A DNA stretch of 64,000 nucleotides, from the NCBI GenBank assembly GCA_963210315.1, contig OY723295.1, positions 1,652,501 to 1,716,500 on the forward strand, read 5' to 3'. Made by a program: the position numbers and the translations under genes. Numbering within the stretch: position 1 is the stretch's first letter; every line of letters begins with the position of its first letter. This DNA comes from Rhynchopus euleeides (taxonomy: Eukaryota; Euglenozoa; Diplonemea; Diplonemida; Diplonemidae). Positions 8,919-19,160 of the stretch are shown piece by piece. The notes under the pieces are model-generated. The model was not told the DNA's origin, made no database searches, and saw only the letters and a program-made list of their open reading frames with translations.

Positions 8919-11651
8919 ATGATCCTGCTGTCCTACTTCCCCGAAGGGCCTGTCAAGGTAGTGCTCGGCTATGCCTGCGAGCCTGGCTACGTCACTCACC
9001 CCCGTGTGAAGTCCACCGCCTTCCCCCCACGGTGCCTCGCCCCCACACCCCACGCCGCCACCGCCACCGCCGCCGCCCCCGCCGACCCCGCCTGCTCACC
9101 CCCGCCACCCCACACCAGACGGCCCGTCTCACACGCATCGACCTCCCGACGCAGCACCTCTGCGGGGAGGCGGCTGACGGGGCACAGCCCCCACCGCCAC
9201 CACACCCACCACCACCACCACCACCACCACCCCCACCCTGTTGCAGAGCAGGAGCAGCCGGCAGCGCCCTGCGTGCTGATCGAGGAGTATGTCACGTGTC
9301 TCCCCTCCGATGTGACCCAGGTGGCAGCAGCAGCGCATCGGGTTTCGGCAGCCGAAACCTCCCCCAACCCCGCCGAGAAGGCGGGGAGGGGGGCGATGTC
9401 CCCCTCCCCCTCCCACAGGCAGAGCCGGCTGCAGGGGAGAGTGCCTGGGGAAACGCCAGCCTGGGAGCTGCCATCCTACGGTGACTCCGTCGCCGCGGCG
9501 CTGCGGGGGCAGGCGGCGCGGGAGGAGGAGGCCGCGGCGGCTGCCGCAGCCGCCGCCGCGGCGCGGCTTGCCGGGCAGGCCGAAGGGGTGGAACCCCCCC
9601 CGCTCGCCACAGCCACAACCACAGCCACCCCCGGGGAGCCTCCGGAGGCCGCAGCCCCAGCATCCCCGTTGGGTCTGCCTGGCGGTGCTTCTCCTGGGGT
9701 GGGTGGGGGCGGCGGTGGTGGTGGTGGTGGTGGTGTCAACCCACAGCCCTCCCCCGATGGGGCTGCGCCTGCCCCGCCCGACCCCATCCGGTGCCAGGTG
9801 GGCTGCGGTGCCAACGGGAGGTGGGTTGCGGCCTTCGAGCTGCCGGCGGCGGCGGCGGCGGGGGGGGTCGGGGGGGTGGGGTCACGGAGGGCCTCTGTAT
9901 CCGCGGGGGGGGCAGGCCCCTGCAGCTTCACCCCTGTGACGCCTGTCGATTTCAACCCGGAGCACTCGCAGCCGGGCGCGGCGCGGCACACCGCCAGGGT
10001 TTGGGATGCGGGATGGCGGGGTGTGGCTGACACAGCAGCAGCAGCACCCGACACCCCGCCGGAACACCCCGCAGCAGAAGCAGAAACACAACCCCCATCA
10101 CCACCACCACCACCACCCCGTCCCAGCCCCATCCGGCTGGGAGACCCGGAGGAGCGGCGGCAGGGCGCGCATCAGGGGTTGCGCGACATGAAGTTTGCGG
10201 AGGAGTTCCGTGCCTATGAGGCAGAGCTTGCGGAGTTCCGCGCGGAGTCTGCGAAGCAGGACTTCTACGACACGTCCCGATCCGTGATGCGGCGGGGGAG
10301 GGGTGGCCGATCCGCCGCAGCCGCAGCGTCGCCGCGGCCCGCCGGCGGCTCCCCAACCCCCACGTCTCTCCGAGGGCCGAGACTCCGCGCTGGGGGCGGT
10401 GGCAGTGGCAGCGGCAGTGGTGGTGGCGACACCTCAACCTTCACCACACGGCTCCGCGGGACTGTCGATGCGATAGGCAGCAGCAACAGCAGCAACACCC
10501 CCCAGCTCCGCAAGCCCGACCCCCCTGTCCGGCCCCCCGAAGCGCCCCTCCCGGAGGCACCCCCCTGCACAGCAGGCATCGGAGGCCCCGGGGGTGTCGC
10601 GCGGTGCATCGCTGAGTATCTCTCCGGGAAGGATGCCCCGTCAGGCCTGGCGGAGTTCTGGTCTGCCCAGCAGAGGAGAGGTTTGGCGGGGGGGCCGTAT
10701 GCGACGCAGGACATATTTATAAAGCAGCTTGCGGCGGAGAAGGCGGCGGAGCAGCGCAGGGGGCTGGCGGGGGCGGACCCCGCCGGGGAGGGGGAGGAGG
10801 TGGGATCTCTCTCTTCACCCTCCACCTCCGCCGCGGGCAGCCTGGGGGGTGTGCCCTCCGCCCTGCGGCAGCCCGTTGGGAGGCGGAGGTCTTCAACCCA
10901 GGTATCGCCTCGCTCGGCTGGAGGGGGGCAGCAGGCCCAACAGAGCCAACGAGAGGCAGTGCCCGGGGCGGGTGGGAGGCGGAGGCGGAGCGAGCCAACC
11001 GCATTGGTGGGAGGAGGAGGAGGTGGAGGTGGCGGCGGTGACTTCTGCATCATAATCGGGAGCCTCTCGACAGCATGCCTCTTCAGCTCCGCAAACCCCG
11101 AGACGGTTTTCAGGCTGGACAGCGGGGAATACCTCCTGGGGGGCGGTGGGGAGGTGAAGGGGGGTGAAGGCGCGCAAAGCCCCCTCAGCCCTCTGGACCT
11201 GCTGGGGTCGGGCAGCGCCGTGGCTGCCGAGGACGCGGCGGGGGTCGCGGTTGCGGCAGCTGTCACGCTGAGGAGGGGCGTGACGTCTCCCGCAGGGCCC
11301 CCCTCAGGAGGAGGCGGGTGCCAGTGTGGCGCGGCATTCGCCCTCACACAGGAGAGGCTCCACGTCGAGCACCGCGTCTACGACGCGCCACCCCCGAAGC
11401 CCCAGGGGGGGTTGCGCAAGGGGAGTGCTCCAGCCAGGCCCCTCGGCAGCTCCCTGGTTCGCCCTGCAGGTATAGGTGGTGTAGTGGAGGAACCCCCGGC
11501 AGGCGATGCCCTTCAGGTGATGGTGTACCGCTTCCCGGTTGTCTGCCTGGAGGCCAGCACGCGGCATGAGGTTCGGCAGAGGGGTGGGAAGAAGCGGCGT
11601 ACTGGGGAGGGGCACGGGCCCCGGCGTGGGGGTCCTGGGCATAAGAGTTAA
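8919..11651 (+). CDS. Large low-complexity Gly/Pro/Ala-rich protein of unknown function
   Basis: The ATG at 8919 lies 26 nt after a good acceptor, and the frame is open for 910 residues. I recognise no domain. Homopolymeric tracts dominate: a His run encoded near 9200-9235, Ala runs near 9535-9565, and Gly/Pro runs throughout, so most of the chain is probably disordered. Three more complex islands exist: a charged helix (MKFAEEFRAYEAELAEFRAE, near 10190-10250), a segment with two similar QQRRGLAGG / EQRRGLAGA motifs (10660-10770), and a hydrophobic patch with C and LFSSANPETVFRL (11040-11115). The C-terminus is very basic. The His-rich stretch (9180-9245) ends in a CACC-rich tract plus TTGCAG, so it may be an intron rather than coding; the frame alone cannot decide this. 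The mixed composition makes the exact gene model uncertain. Confidence 0.55.
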   Translation: MILLSYFPEGPVKVVLGYACEPGYVTHPRVKSTAFPPRCLAPTPHAATATAAAPADPACSPPPPHTRRPVSHASTSRRSTSAGRRLTGHSPHRHHTHHHHHHHHPHPVAEQEQPAAPCVLIEEYVTCLPSDVTQVAAAAHRVSAAETSPNPAEKAGRGAMSPSPSHRQSRLQGRVPGETPAWELPSYGDSVAAALRGQAAREEEAAAAAAAAAAARLAGQAEGVEPPPLATATTTATPGEPPEAAAPASPLGLPGGASPGVGGGGGGGGGGGVNPQPSPDGAAPAPPDPIRCQVGCGANGRWVAAFELPAAAAAGGVGGVGSRRASVSAGGAGPCSFTPVTPVDFNPEHSQPGAARHTARVWDAGWRGVADTAAAAPDTPPEHPAAEAETQPPSPPPPPPRPSPIRLGDPEERRQGAHQGLRDMKFAEEFRAYEAELAEFRAESAKQDFYDTSRSVMRRGRGGRSAAAAASPRPAGGSPTPTSLRGPRLRAGGGGSGSGSGGGDTSTFTTRLRGTVDAIGSSNSSNTPQLRKPDPPVRPPEAPLPEAPPCTAGIGGPGGVARCIAEYLSGKDAPSGLAEFWSAQQRRGLAGGPYATQDIFIKQLAAEKAAEQRRGLAGADPAGEGEEVGSLSSPSTSAAGSLGGVPSALRQPVGRRRSSTQVSPRSAGGGQQAQQSQREAVPGAGGRRRRSEPTALVGGGGGGGGGGDFCIIIGSLSTACLFSSANPETVFRLDSGEYLLGGGGEVKGGEGAQSPLSPLDLLGSGSAVAAEDAAGVAVAAAVTLRRGVTSPAGPPSGGGGCQCGAAFALTQERLHVEHRVYDAPPPKPQGGLRKGSAPARPLGSSLVRPAGIGGVVEEPPAGDALQVMVYRFPVVCLEASTRHEVRQRGGKKRRTGEGHGPRRGGPGHKS

Positions 11652-12349
11652 AAAAGGGGGGGAGGGTGGGTTGTGTGTTGTGTTAGGGTTTGTTGTTTAC
11701 CCCTCAGAGCCCTCTTTGCCCCCTGCCAGGTGGCACCCCGGCGCTTTCCAAAATGAATGGCGTGGGTGTGCAGTGGGGATCGCCTCAAAGAGGAGAGTGT
11801 GCTCGGTGGGGTCGATTCAAACTATTCACGTGTGTGTCTGTGTGTGGGGGGGGGGGGGGGTGGGGGGCGATGCTGCAGGTGGTTCCGCTTCCGTGGATCC
11901 CTGCCTCCATGGCCCGTCCCGCTCCCCCCCGGCAGAAAGGAATGTAATAGAGCCCTCTGGCAAGCGCTGTGTCACTTTCCGGCGATTTTTCAGTGCGGTG
12001 CAGCGGCCAACGTGCAGCTCGCCCATTTCCCACATTCTTCTGCTTTTCTGAGCGAAGCAACACACAACACCCATCCCATCCCCATAACCTGTGTTCCCAA
12101 CATCACAGCACCGCCCAGATTACGCTCTTTTCACCCATATTCATTGGGTGATCAAGAGAAGTGATCTGGCGTTTTCTCAGAAGCCGCTAACTTAAGGGCG
12201 TTATGTTGACCGAACCCCCCCAGGATACCCCACCCTCACCCCCGCACCCCCTTCTGTTTGACTCTGACTTGCCTCCTGGCCCTGGGTTGAGTGCGGGCAA
12301 GGCCATATTTCATTGCAACACACACTGCACACTACACACTGCACACCTG
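11652..12349. other. Gene-free stretch
   Basis: No gene is supported. It contains a G-run at about 11846-11865, a run of TG repeats near 11830, and short direct CACACTGCACACTACACACTGCACAC-type repeats just before the acceptor at 12361. Confidence 0.5.
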
Positions 12350-12361
12350 AGTCTTTTGCAG
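12350..12361 (+). promoter_or_regulatory. Predicted (trans-)splice acceptor of the small membrane protein gene
   Basis: AGTCTTTTGCAG ends at 12361, 40 nt before the ATG at 12402. No upstream coding exon is apparent. Confidence 0.4.
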
Positions 12362-12401
12362 GGATCCCCCCTCCTTCCGACTTTCAAGAAACCGTTTGAA
12401 A

Positions 12402-13179
12402 ATGGGTCAGGGTCTGTCGTCGGCGCAGTTTGCGGGCGTGACGCACATGAACAAGGCGGTTATGCCCGACAACTTCCTGGCCGGCACGACGAGGACGCGC
12501 CTGAACTTCCAGCACATCGTGAACCAGGGTGTGACCCAGGGCATGAAGGGGCACTTCCTCTTCCTGCCCAACGCGACCCTGGCCCTGCTGGTGCTGTCGT
12601 GGGCCGTCTCCTTCAACTCCATCGGTAACTCGAAGATGGCCGCCGACGAGATGGCGCAGACCATCCAGAAGAGGCACGGGTGGGACCAGTTCGTGACCCT
12701 GTCGGCGGCTGACCAGGCGCGCGTGAAGTCGCACGTCCGCTCCGAGTGGAAGCTGGGTGGGTATGTCTCTCCGCCGCACCGCCATTGCCGTGTTGCCATT
12801 GCCCACCCCCGTCAGGGGGCTCCCTACCCGCGACAACTGTTTGGGGGAGGCGGGGGTGGGGTGGGGTGGGGGTGAACTGTTCTATCATGGGATGTCTTGG
12901 TTCCGCACGCCGAAGAGGGGAGGGGCGCGCTGTATATTTTTTTTGGGCCTGCCGGTTCTGAAGTGCGGAGGAGTGATCCTCACGTTTTATTATCATGGCG
13001 CCAGACGGGTTGGGCGCCAGGCTTCTTCCATTATCATATTTCAACCACCCACACCTTGCCACACCGCTACACACATCCCTTCTCTGCCCTTCTCTCGACA
13101 CAGCCAGCTGCCCGAGCCGCAGCGTTTCAGCACCGAGGCCCGTACCTCCATGGTGGGCAACGCATCCAAGTTCGCATGA
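12402..13179 (+). CDS. Small single-TM protein, two exons, unknown function
   Basis: Exon 1 is 12402-12760. The donor GTATGT is at 12761, the acceptor CGACACAG ends at 13103, and exon 2 is 13104-13179. Joining in phase 2 keeps the frame (GG+C) and yields 144 residues. The N-terminus MGQGLS fits the N-myristoylation pattern MGxxxS. One membrane segment lies near residues 50-72 (FLFLPNATLALLVLSWAVSF), followed by a charged soluble tail ending QRFSTEARTSMVGNASKFA. The conserved, non-repetitive composition and the clean intron argue for a real gene. I do not recognise the family; a small organelle or flagellar membrane subunit would fit, but that is speculation. Confidence 0.75.
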
Positions 13180-15104
13180 GCTGTCTGACACATGCCGGTG
13201 TGGCTGTTGGAGGTGGGTTACGGGCGAATGGTTCACGCAAGTGGGTCCACACCATCGGCCACCTCCCCCCCCCCACCGCCGCCGAAGATGTGGGTGACGG
13301 GTTGCGGGATGAGGGGAGATGAGGGGCGATGACCCTCTTTGTGGCAACTCACAGCCCGCAGGCGGGGCGTAAACCGCGGCGGTTGGTGGGGGCGGGGGGG
13401 GGGGCATGGGGATGGTATGTTTTCTTTTCTGGGTGAACAGGGCTCCCAGCCGTGAGTCGAGTGGTGGTGGAGGTGGGGGGGGGGGGGTGGCGTCAGTCAC
13501 TTCCTGTTGGAAAAAACTGCAGCGCTCTTCCCCCCCCCCCCCTCCAGTTTGATTGACAGCGCAGCAAAACAGTGAAGAACCAAAGGGGGGGGGGTGGGGT
13601 GGGGGACGCTATGTCCGGGGAAGGCAGCGTGAGGGGGGGGGATAGGGGGGGAGTCAAAAAAACGGGGTTTCCAAAACCCCCCCCCCTCCCATTTTGGGGA
13701 AGAGAGGGAGAGGGGGTGTGTCTTGTGTGCTACGTGCGCTGTGCTCATCGATGCAACGAAAAAAATACCCCCCACCCCCTCACCCCCCCCCACCACAGCC
13801 CCCCACCCACCATACCAGAGGGAAGAAAATTGTTCTTTTTTTCTGTCAAGTCGTCGGCCCCACCCCCCCTTTCCCACCCGCTCGCCCTCTTCTCTGTCTG
13901 CCACCCGATAATACCTGGAGGCACTGGAGAGGGGTGAGGGCGTGCGTTTGGGATCTTTGGGCTTGTGTTTGTGTGTCAGGGGAGGGGGGTGGGGGTGGGG
14001 TGATACGGGAAAAAAAATACCAAAAGCGAGCGAGAAAACAGCTCTCCAAGAGAGAGAGTGTGTCCGGGTGGGGGGGGGGGGTGGAGGAAGGGGTGGGGGG
14101 GGGGAGAGAACCGGGAGGCAAAAAAATGCACAGAGAAGGGGGGGAGGAGGGAAACTGTGTGTCCTGCGGGCTGCTGCCTCCCTCCCGGCCATCTCCTCCC
14201 CCTGCCCCACTCCCTACTCCCCTCCCCCCCACCCCCCACTCCCCGCGCTGTGCCTCGCGTATACGCCTTTGGGAAGTGTGGGACTGGGCCACGCTGGGTC
14301 GGAGGAAGAACAACGAGACGGCCCCCCCTCCTTTTGCCCCCCTCCCTCTCGTGGATTGGGCATTGTCTCTCTTCTGACGGTTTGAAGTCACACTCTGTCA
14401 TAGTATTGAGAGAGAGAGAGAGAACTGGCCAAGGCCTCTTTTTGAAAATTGTTACAATCTCATCAAGAAGCTTGCCGTCGTCGGCCGTTTTTGTGGCATC
14501 AAAATCCCGGAGGCTCAAACTGCGCAACTCATGCAGGCTTCGCTGTGCAAGGGTTGAGGTCGTCCTCCGTATTCGTCCACTTGGTGTTCTCCAGGTTGAG
14601 GCCATTTGGTGGTGCAATGATGCTCCATATGGAAGGCTGCGTGGTCCAGCTGTCCCTAAACCCCCCAAACAGGATGGGTCGCCCGTCAAGCCTCTGCTTC
14701 TTCGGGGGCATTGTGTCTGGGGCCTGGGGCAGGAGATGAGTGGTTGCCTGAATGAAGTGAGCATGCTAAATCAGAATGCCCCGTGGTGCCCACTCCACAC
14801 ACGCAGGGCTGCAACAACACCCACCCGCAGGCACCTTACACAACACATAAAAGGGGGCTAAGGGGGCGTGGAGGCTGGAGGGGGTGTCAGGCGCACGTGG
14901 CTGCCAGTCTCCCCACCCACCACTCGCCCCGCACAACACATCCACATCACCGAACCTACCCACTTCGCTACCCCTCTCCTGCCCCCCAGGAGAGGAAGCG
15001 GGGGGGGCAGCAAGCCGCGCACCCAGCCTGCGGTGGTGGAGGAGGGGTTTTTTTTGTCCTGCCTGGAGTTGGGGCCGTAGCGCTGCCCGGCAGCCGCTGC
15101 AGCG
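13180..15104. other. Gene-free stretch rich in G/C homopolymers
   Basis: Long poly-G and poly-C runs occur near 13391, 13475, 13530, 13585, 14070 and 14095, with GA repeats at 14408-14424. The long open frames here consist of homopolymer translation (Pro/Gly/Ser) and are not credible. One AT-neutral stretch (14420-14711) may be a broken minus-strand coding remnant and is listed separately. The last 40 nt hold a T-run and AG (15067-15068) that could be the acceptor for IFT22. Confidence 0.5.
14420..14711 (-). pseudogene. Possible broken minus-strand coding remnant
   Basis: Reading leftward from 14711, an ordinary-looking 60-residue frame begins MPPKKQRLDGRPILFGGF and ends at 14529. A second ordinary-looking frame continues in a shifted phase (LHELRSLSLRDFDATKTADD, then KLLDEIVTIFKKRPWP) to about 14420. 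The composition is balanced and base content less GC-rich than the flanks, unlike surrounding homopolymer ORFs. A single frameshift near 14535 would join the two. The family is not recognised; it may be a fragment of a gene or transposon. Confidence 0.3.
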
Positions 15105-15890
15105 ATGCTCGAGGAGCGTGTGAAAATCCTGGTGCTGGGGCCGTCGAAGTCTGGGAAGACATGCCTTGTCAACTATCTGTCCAACTTTAAGGACACCCCG
15201 ACGACTCAATATAAGGAGACTATCTCGCTGAGGATTATGGACTTCGAGCCGGAGGGGCTGACGCTTCCGGACAGGTCTATACGGGTTGTGGTGGAGCTGT
15301 GGGATGTCAGCGGCAACCACACATACCAGTCGTGCTGGCCGGCGATAGCCAACGGCGCGCACGGCATTGTGTACGTCTTCAACATCGAGCAGAAGAACCA
15401 GCTTGCGGAGCTGGAGCACTGGCACAAGACGTTTGCCACCCCCGCCGGTGTGCTGGGCCCGAACACCCCGCACATCCGGGATGAGAACTCGATTGTCTTC
15501 GCGCACCGCAGCACCGCGCCCCAGGGGAACATCAAGACGCAGAAGCCACGCCTCCCAGGGAAGCTGCAGGACATGCGATGCGTCGCGACCTCTCTCGACT
15601 ACCCTGCAGAGACGAACTGGAAGGGGGACTTCGACAAGCTCGTATGTTCCCTTTTTTTGGCTGTGTGTGTGGACAGTGGAGGCACCAGCGAAACATCTGG
15701 TGTGGTTCGCCTTTATCACTCTCCGCACCGCGCGCCATTCATTCTTCACCAATTCACTCTTCACCACGCCCCACCCCGCCACCCCGTGTCTCAGGTAACG
15801 AACATTGTGATGTCCCAGCGGCAAGAGGAGGAGAACGCACTCCTCAACAGCGGCATGGACGGGCCTCTCCCAGTGCAGTCGTCGCATTAG
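15105..15890 (+). CDS. IFT22: Intraflagellar transport GTPase-like protein IFT22/RABL5
   Basis: Two exons: 15105-15641 and 15795-15890, with intron 15642-15794 (GTATGT...TCTCAG, phase 0, 153 nt and without an in-frame stop). The product is 210 residues, close to the usual size of IFT22. The P-loop is GPSKSGKT at residues 12-19. A switch-like LWDVSGN follows at 65-71, with the family-typical SCWPA at 76-80 and the strand IVYVFN. The canonical NKxD base-specificity motif is absent (IVFAHRSTAP instead), as in other IFT22 proteins, so this is an atypical Rab-like GTPase. It belongs to the IFT-B particle that moves cargo in flagella. Its presence shows the organism builds a flagellum. Confidence 0.88.
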   Translation: MLEERVKILVLGPSKSGKTCLVNYLSNFKDTPTTQYKETISLRIMDFEPEGLTLPDRSIRVVVELWDVSGNHTYQSCWPAIANGAHGIVYVFNIEQKNQLAELEHWHKTFATPAGVLGPNTPHIRDENSIVFAHRSTAPQGNIKTQKPRLPGKLQDMRCVATSLDYPAETNWKGDFDKLVCSLFLAVCVDSGGTSETSGVVRLYHSPHRAPFILHQFTLHHAPPRHPVSQVTNIVMSQRQEEENALLNSGMDGPLPVQSSH

Positions 15891-16621
15891 CCGAGGCAGC
15901 CGCTACACCCCAGAGGTGTCATGATATGCGGGCAGCCTCCGCCTATCTGCCGGGCCTGACGCCCTTACAAAGCGCTGCCGTGCCGAGGTGTGCAGGCGGG
16001 TGGAGGCGGGGTCGGGCCTGTGTGGGTGTCTGGTTCTGCACCCCTGTGCGGCCCTGATGCCCACTTCTGTCCTGCTTGGGGGCCTGTGGGGTGCCGGTTG
16101 GGCAGGGCAGGGATGCCCCTGTTGCCTGGGGTGGTTTGCGGCAAATAATATTTCTGCCGCCCTCCCCTCCGCCCCCGCTCCCACCCACCACCACCGCTGT
16201 GCTCTTCTCTCTCTCTTCTCTCTCTCGCCTTCTGGTTTGTGATTTTCCCCTCTGAGTGTTTTGGTCCGTTCCCCCTAAATGAGAAATCCCTACCCTAAAG
16301 TAAAGAACACAAAACAAACAACCCCGAAGAAAGACACGCGCAAAACCTACGATTGATCGCCGATCCCTTGTTGTGCAGGGAGGGTGGTTGGGTTGTGGTG
16401 CCGTTGGCAGCTGTCTGTTAGAAACCCCAGAAACACCAGACTGTGAAGTGCATGTCTTGGGACAGCGCCAGGCATCATAGATGTAGACGAGTCGGCTGAG
16501 GTGGCGAGTGCCCATAGTTTTGGCGGGCACTGGCAAACCCAATTGCCGGGGGGGTGGGGGTATGGGGGGGGCAGCGCAAAGACGAAGGCGAAGCGATACA
16601 GCTACTCCAACGCAACACAAC
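15891..16621. other. Gene-free stretch
   Basis: No gene is supported. It has CT repeats near 16200-16230 and a G-rich tract near 16545-16570, and ends at the TTAA flank of the following transposon. Confidence 0.5.
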
Positions 16622-16625
16622 TTAA

Positions 16626-16790
16626 CACATGAATCTGCCCCGTTAACGGCTACCGGGTATTACCAGGTATTACCGGGTCGAAAAACGGGTATTACCGGGT
16701 CCGGTAATACCCGTTTGCCCGGTAATACCCGGTTATAGCCCGGTAGCGCTACCGGGGATTTTCCATGGGAATTTCCCTTTGTTTTTGGGT
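16626..16790 (+). repeat. Left TIR with GGTAATACCCG sub-repeats
   Basis: The arm runs from CACATGAATCTGCC through several copies of TACCGGGTATTACC-like units to GGGGATTTTCCATGGGAATT. Iterated subterminal motifs of this kind are usually transposase-binding sites. Confidence 0.75.
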
Positions 16791-17599
16791 TGATTCCCTT
16801 CCCCTTAGCAGTGTGTTGTGGTCGACATTGGATTCTATGGCGCATGGGGTGATCGAAAGATGGGTTCCGCAGTTCATGTCTGGTTTGTGTGGCTCACTGC
16901 AGACTTTTCGAGTTTCGCAGCAATGCTGACTACTGCACGGTGCCCACACACCACCTGAGCCCTTCCAGAGCCGGCGGTGTCGTCAGATCAGGCAGTCGAG
17001 CCACTGTTCCCGTAGCTTCTATCATTTAAGGACCTTGGCTCAGAAATGCAGAAACGGTGCGTCACCAAACTGGTTGCAAAGTGGCACAGTTGGGCACACA
17101 GTGGCACAGAGCGAAGGGCTCCTCGTTTTCAATGATCGATCCTTCGTTCAGGGAAGCCATCTTCTCTTACCCCAGGCTCGAGTGCTTGGTCACGCCAGCT
17201 CCGTTATTCGGTCACATCGCTCTGCTGGCTGGGTGCTTGTCGCAACACTTACCTGCGAGCAGCCAACGAGCATTATGGTACCGAGAGATGCTTCTTGGCG
17301 TGGCCGGGCTTGTGGTTCCTGCCACAGCAGGTCACAGTACGGTGAGCGGACTTGCTATATTTGCTGGGGTGGCTTCAACACGGGCTCGCCACTGGACTGC
17401 CCCCGGGCCAAGGTGGATAATCGCACCTGCCTTCGGGACGCTGAGTATCCGCCCCGTGTATGATGAGCGGAAGCTAACCAGCCTGCAGTCGACCCACGTG
17501 GTGGCCTCACGACTCCCAGACAACGGCTGGTTTGGGCAGGTGGACGGGAAGAGCTGGTTCTGGAGTTGTGGTGTCGACACGTTTCCATTTTGAGAAATT

Positions 17600-18054
17600 C
17601 TCTGTGATACGCTCCACAGCAAGACGCACATTCCCATGTGAAGCCTCTCTGGCGACACCCTTGACAAGAGCACCTGGCACTCTGTACAGGACCTGCAGCT
17701 AAGATCCGGGCTGGTGCGGCAAGGTATTTGAGCGACCCCTTACGATATGATGCAATCCAGAGAAGTCCCAGCAAAACGTGGATTCGACCAGGCCCTCAAT
17801 ATATGCACGAGTTGCGCCTGCTTCTTGTCATCTTGCTTGGCTACTGGTCCCTCTGATAAATCATCAGCTTGGTTCGAGTCGGGACAAGTCATGATGCATG
17901 CTTCAAAGAACTTAGCCTCGTGGACGGCCTGTTGTGTGACGACACGCTCTGCCTCCGTGGAAGCGGACGAGGCCATGAAGTGCATTGAAGAGGGAGGGAG
18001 AGGAGGCAACACACGGAGGACACAGTCACAGACAGGGGGGTGTGTGTCCCTCAT
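17600..18054 (-). pseudogene. Fragmented minus-strand transposase-like frames with Cys/His cluster
   Basis: From 18054 to 17740 one frame reads ordinary protein (STEAERVVTQQAVHEAKFFE, later KKQAQLVHILRAWSNPRF). A second frame from 17774 continues it in another phase (LGLLWIASYRKGSLKYLAAP) and contains C-S-C-x2-C, then W-E-C-x2-CC-x3-H at 17604-17672. A C-terminal Cys-rich zinc-binding region followed by a YH is known from piggyBac-type transposases, and the flanking TTAA agrees, but there is no visible DDD catalytic core and the frames are broken. I regard it as a decayed coding region of the element. Confidence 0.3.
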
Positions 18055-18429
18055 AGATCTTGGTTGAACGAACAGGTGTTGGAATCAGGGCCTGGGCTCA
18101 TTATCTCGACCTTTGTTTGTGTAATCATCGGGGCACGCCACGCCAACACAGCCCCCCACCGCCATGCCGCAAGGCCTGCCTCATAGATCTTGGTTGTACT
18201 GAACGTGGGTGTTCCCCAGCCGTTCCCACTCCCAGTGTTCCCAGGGCCGCCTCTGTGAGGGGTGGGCCAGGAGGGGCTGCAGAGGCTGGCCTTCAGATAA
18301 ACGCAGGGGGGGTCACCTAACACCTGACATTCCCCCCGCGCACCTTCCCTTGGACTGCCAGACGGAAGATCACCAGAACCCTGCAGTTGATTCACTGCGA
18401 CACCCCACGAACCATCCCTGTACCAAGGA

Positions 18430-18607
18430 AATCCCCACGGAAAATCCCCGGTAATACGAAAACGGGTATTACCGGACCCGGTAATACCCCCGATTTTACC
18501 CGGTAATACCCGTTTTTGACCCGGTAATACCCGGTAATGGAGGCCGATTACCGGGTTTCCGGTAATACCCGGTAATACCGGTTACCCGTTAACGGGGCAG
18601 ATTCATG
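18430..18607 (-). repeat. Right TIR with GGTAATACCCG sub-repeats
   Basis: Inverted counterpart of the left arm. It begins GGAAATCCCCACGGAAAATC, contains at least eight GGTAATACC units, and ends GTTAACGGGGCAGATTCATG at the TTAA. Confidence 0.75.
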
Positions 18608-18860
18608 TTAACAGTAACACACACCCAACTGCCAGCCGCGCGCTGTAGGGACGATTTAAAAAACTAACCCGTGCAGCGCAACGCCTCAGAAGGAGGGAGT
18701 CCCCACACCCCCCTCCCCCGCATGTCTCGGGAAGAGTAGGCTTTTCCAGAGCCGAAGCAAAATCGGGGTGCCGTGTTAGCGGGCTACACACCCCCCTCCC
18801 ACCACCTCCCGTCCCCCCCCCCACAACCCCCCCACCACCACCCAGGGCAATTCCTAACTG

Positions 18861-18953
18861 TCGACCCATCGACCCACCAAAAACCGGTTTCCCCACCCCC
18901 CCCACTTTTTCCATCGACCACCGAGTTTCTGGGTTGGTGGGTCGATGGGTTGA
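18861..18953. repeat. Inverted repeat, strong hairpin
   Basis: TCGACCCATCGACCCACCAA at 18861-18880 is matched by TTGGTGGGTCGATGGGTTGA at 18934-18953 with one mismatch, separated by 53 nt. A weaker third copy (TCAATCCATCAACCCATC) follows at about 18967. Confidence 0.6.
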
Positions 18954-19160
18954 GGGGATCGCCCCGTCAATCCATCAACCCATCTACCGACTTTGGTCAG
19001 GGGCTTGAGGGGGTCTTCGCTACGGGGTGATCGTCAGTGTATTTTGGTGCATTTCCTGTTGAATTAGCTGAAAACTGACGAAGATTGACGAAGAATAACG
19101 ACCAGCGAAGACCCCCTGACATGACATGGATCATGTCAACCTGTGAACAGATTCACGACT

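Larger units (their letters stand above)
16626..18607. mobile_element. DNA transposon with long TIRs and TTAA flanks
   Basis: Both ends carry CATGAATCTGCCCCGTTAAC in inverted orientation (left from 16626, right ending at 18607), each directly next to TTAA (16622-16625 and 18608-18611). Behind the tips each arm holds an irregular array of GGTAATACCCG-type units and ends with CCGGGGATTTTCC followed by a related GGAATTTCC-like sequence, giving arms of about 165-180 bp. A TTAA target duplication is typical of piggyBac and a few other superfamilies. The interior (1.6 kb) has no intact ORF but several ordinary-looking minus-strand frame fragments, one with a Cys/His cluster. The left tip has two extra bases (CA) relative to the right. 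The superfamily is therefore a hypothesis; the element itself is well supported. Confidence 0.75.

Noticed and set aside
13572..14377. Long + and - frames between the small TM gene and IFT22
   Set aside because: They are translations of poly-G/poly-C and purine runs giving Gly/Pro/Arg strings; no real protein character except the minus-strand remnant at 14420-14711.
17057..17593. 178-codon + strand frame inside the TTAA element
   Set aside because: No motif, overlaps ordinary-looking minus-strand frames, and lies in a transposon; the coding strand is undecided.
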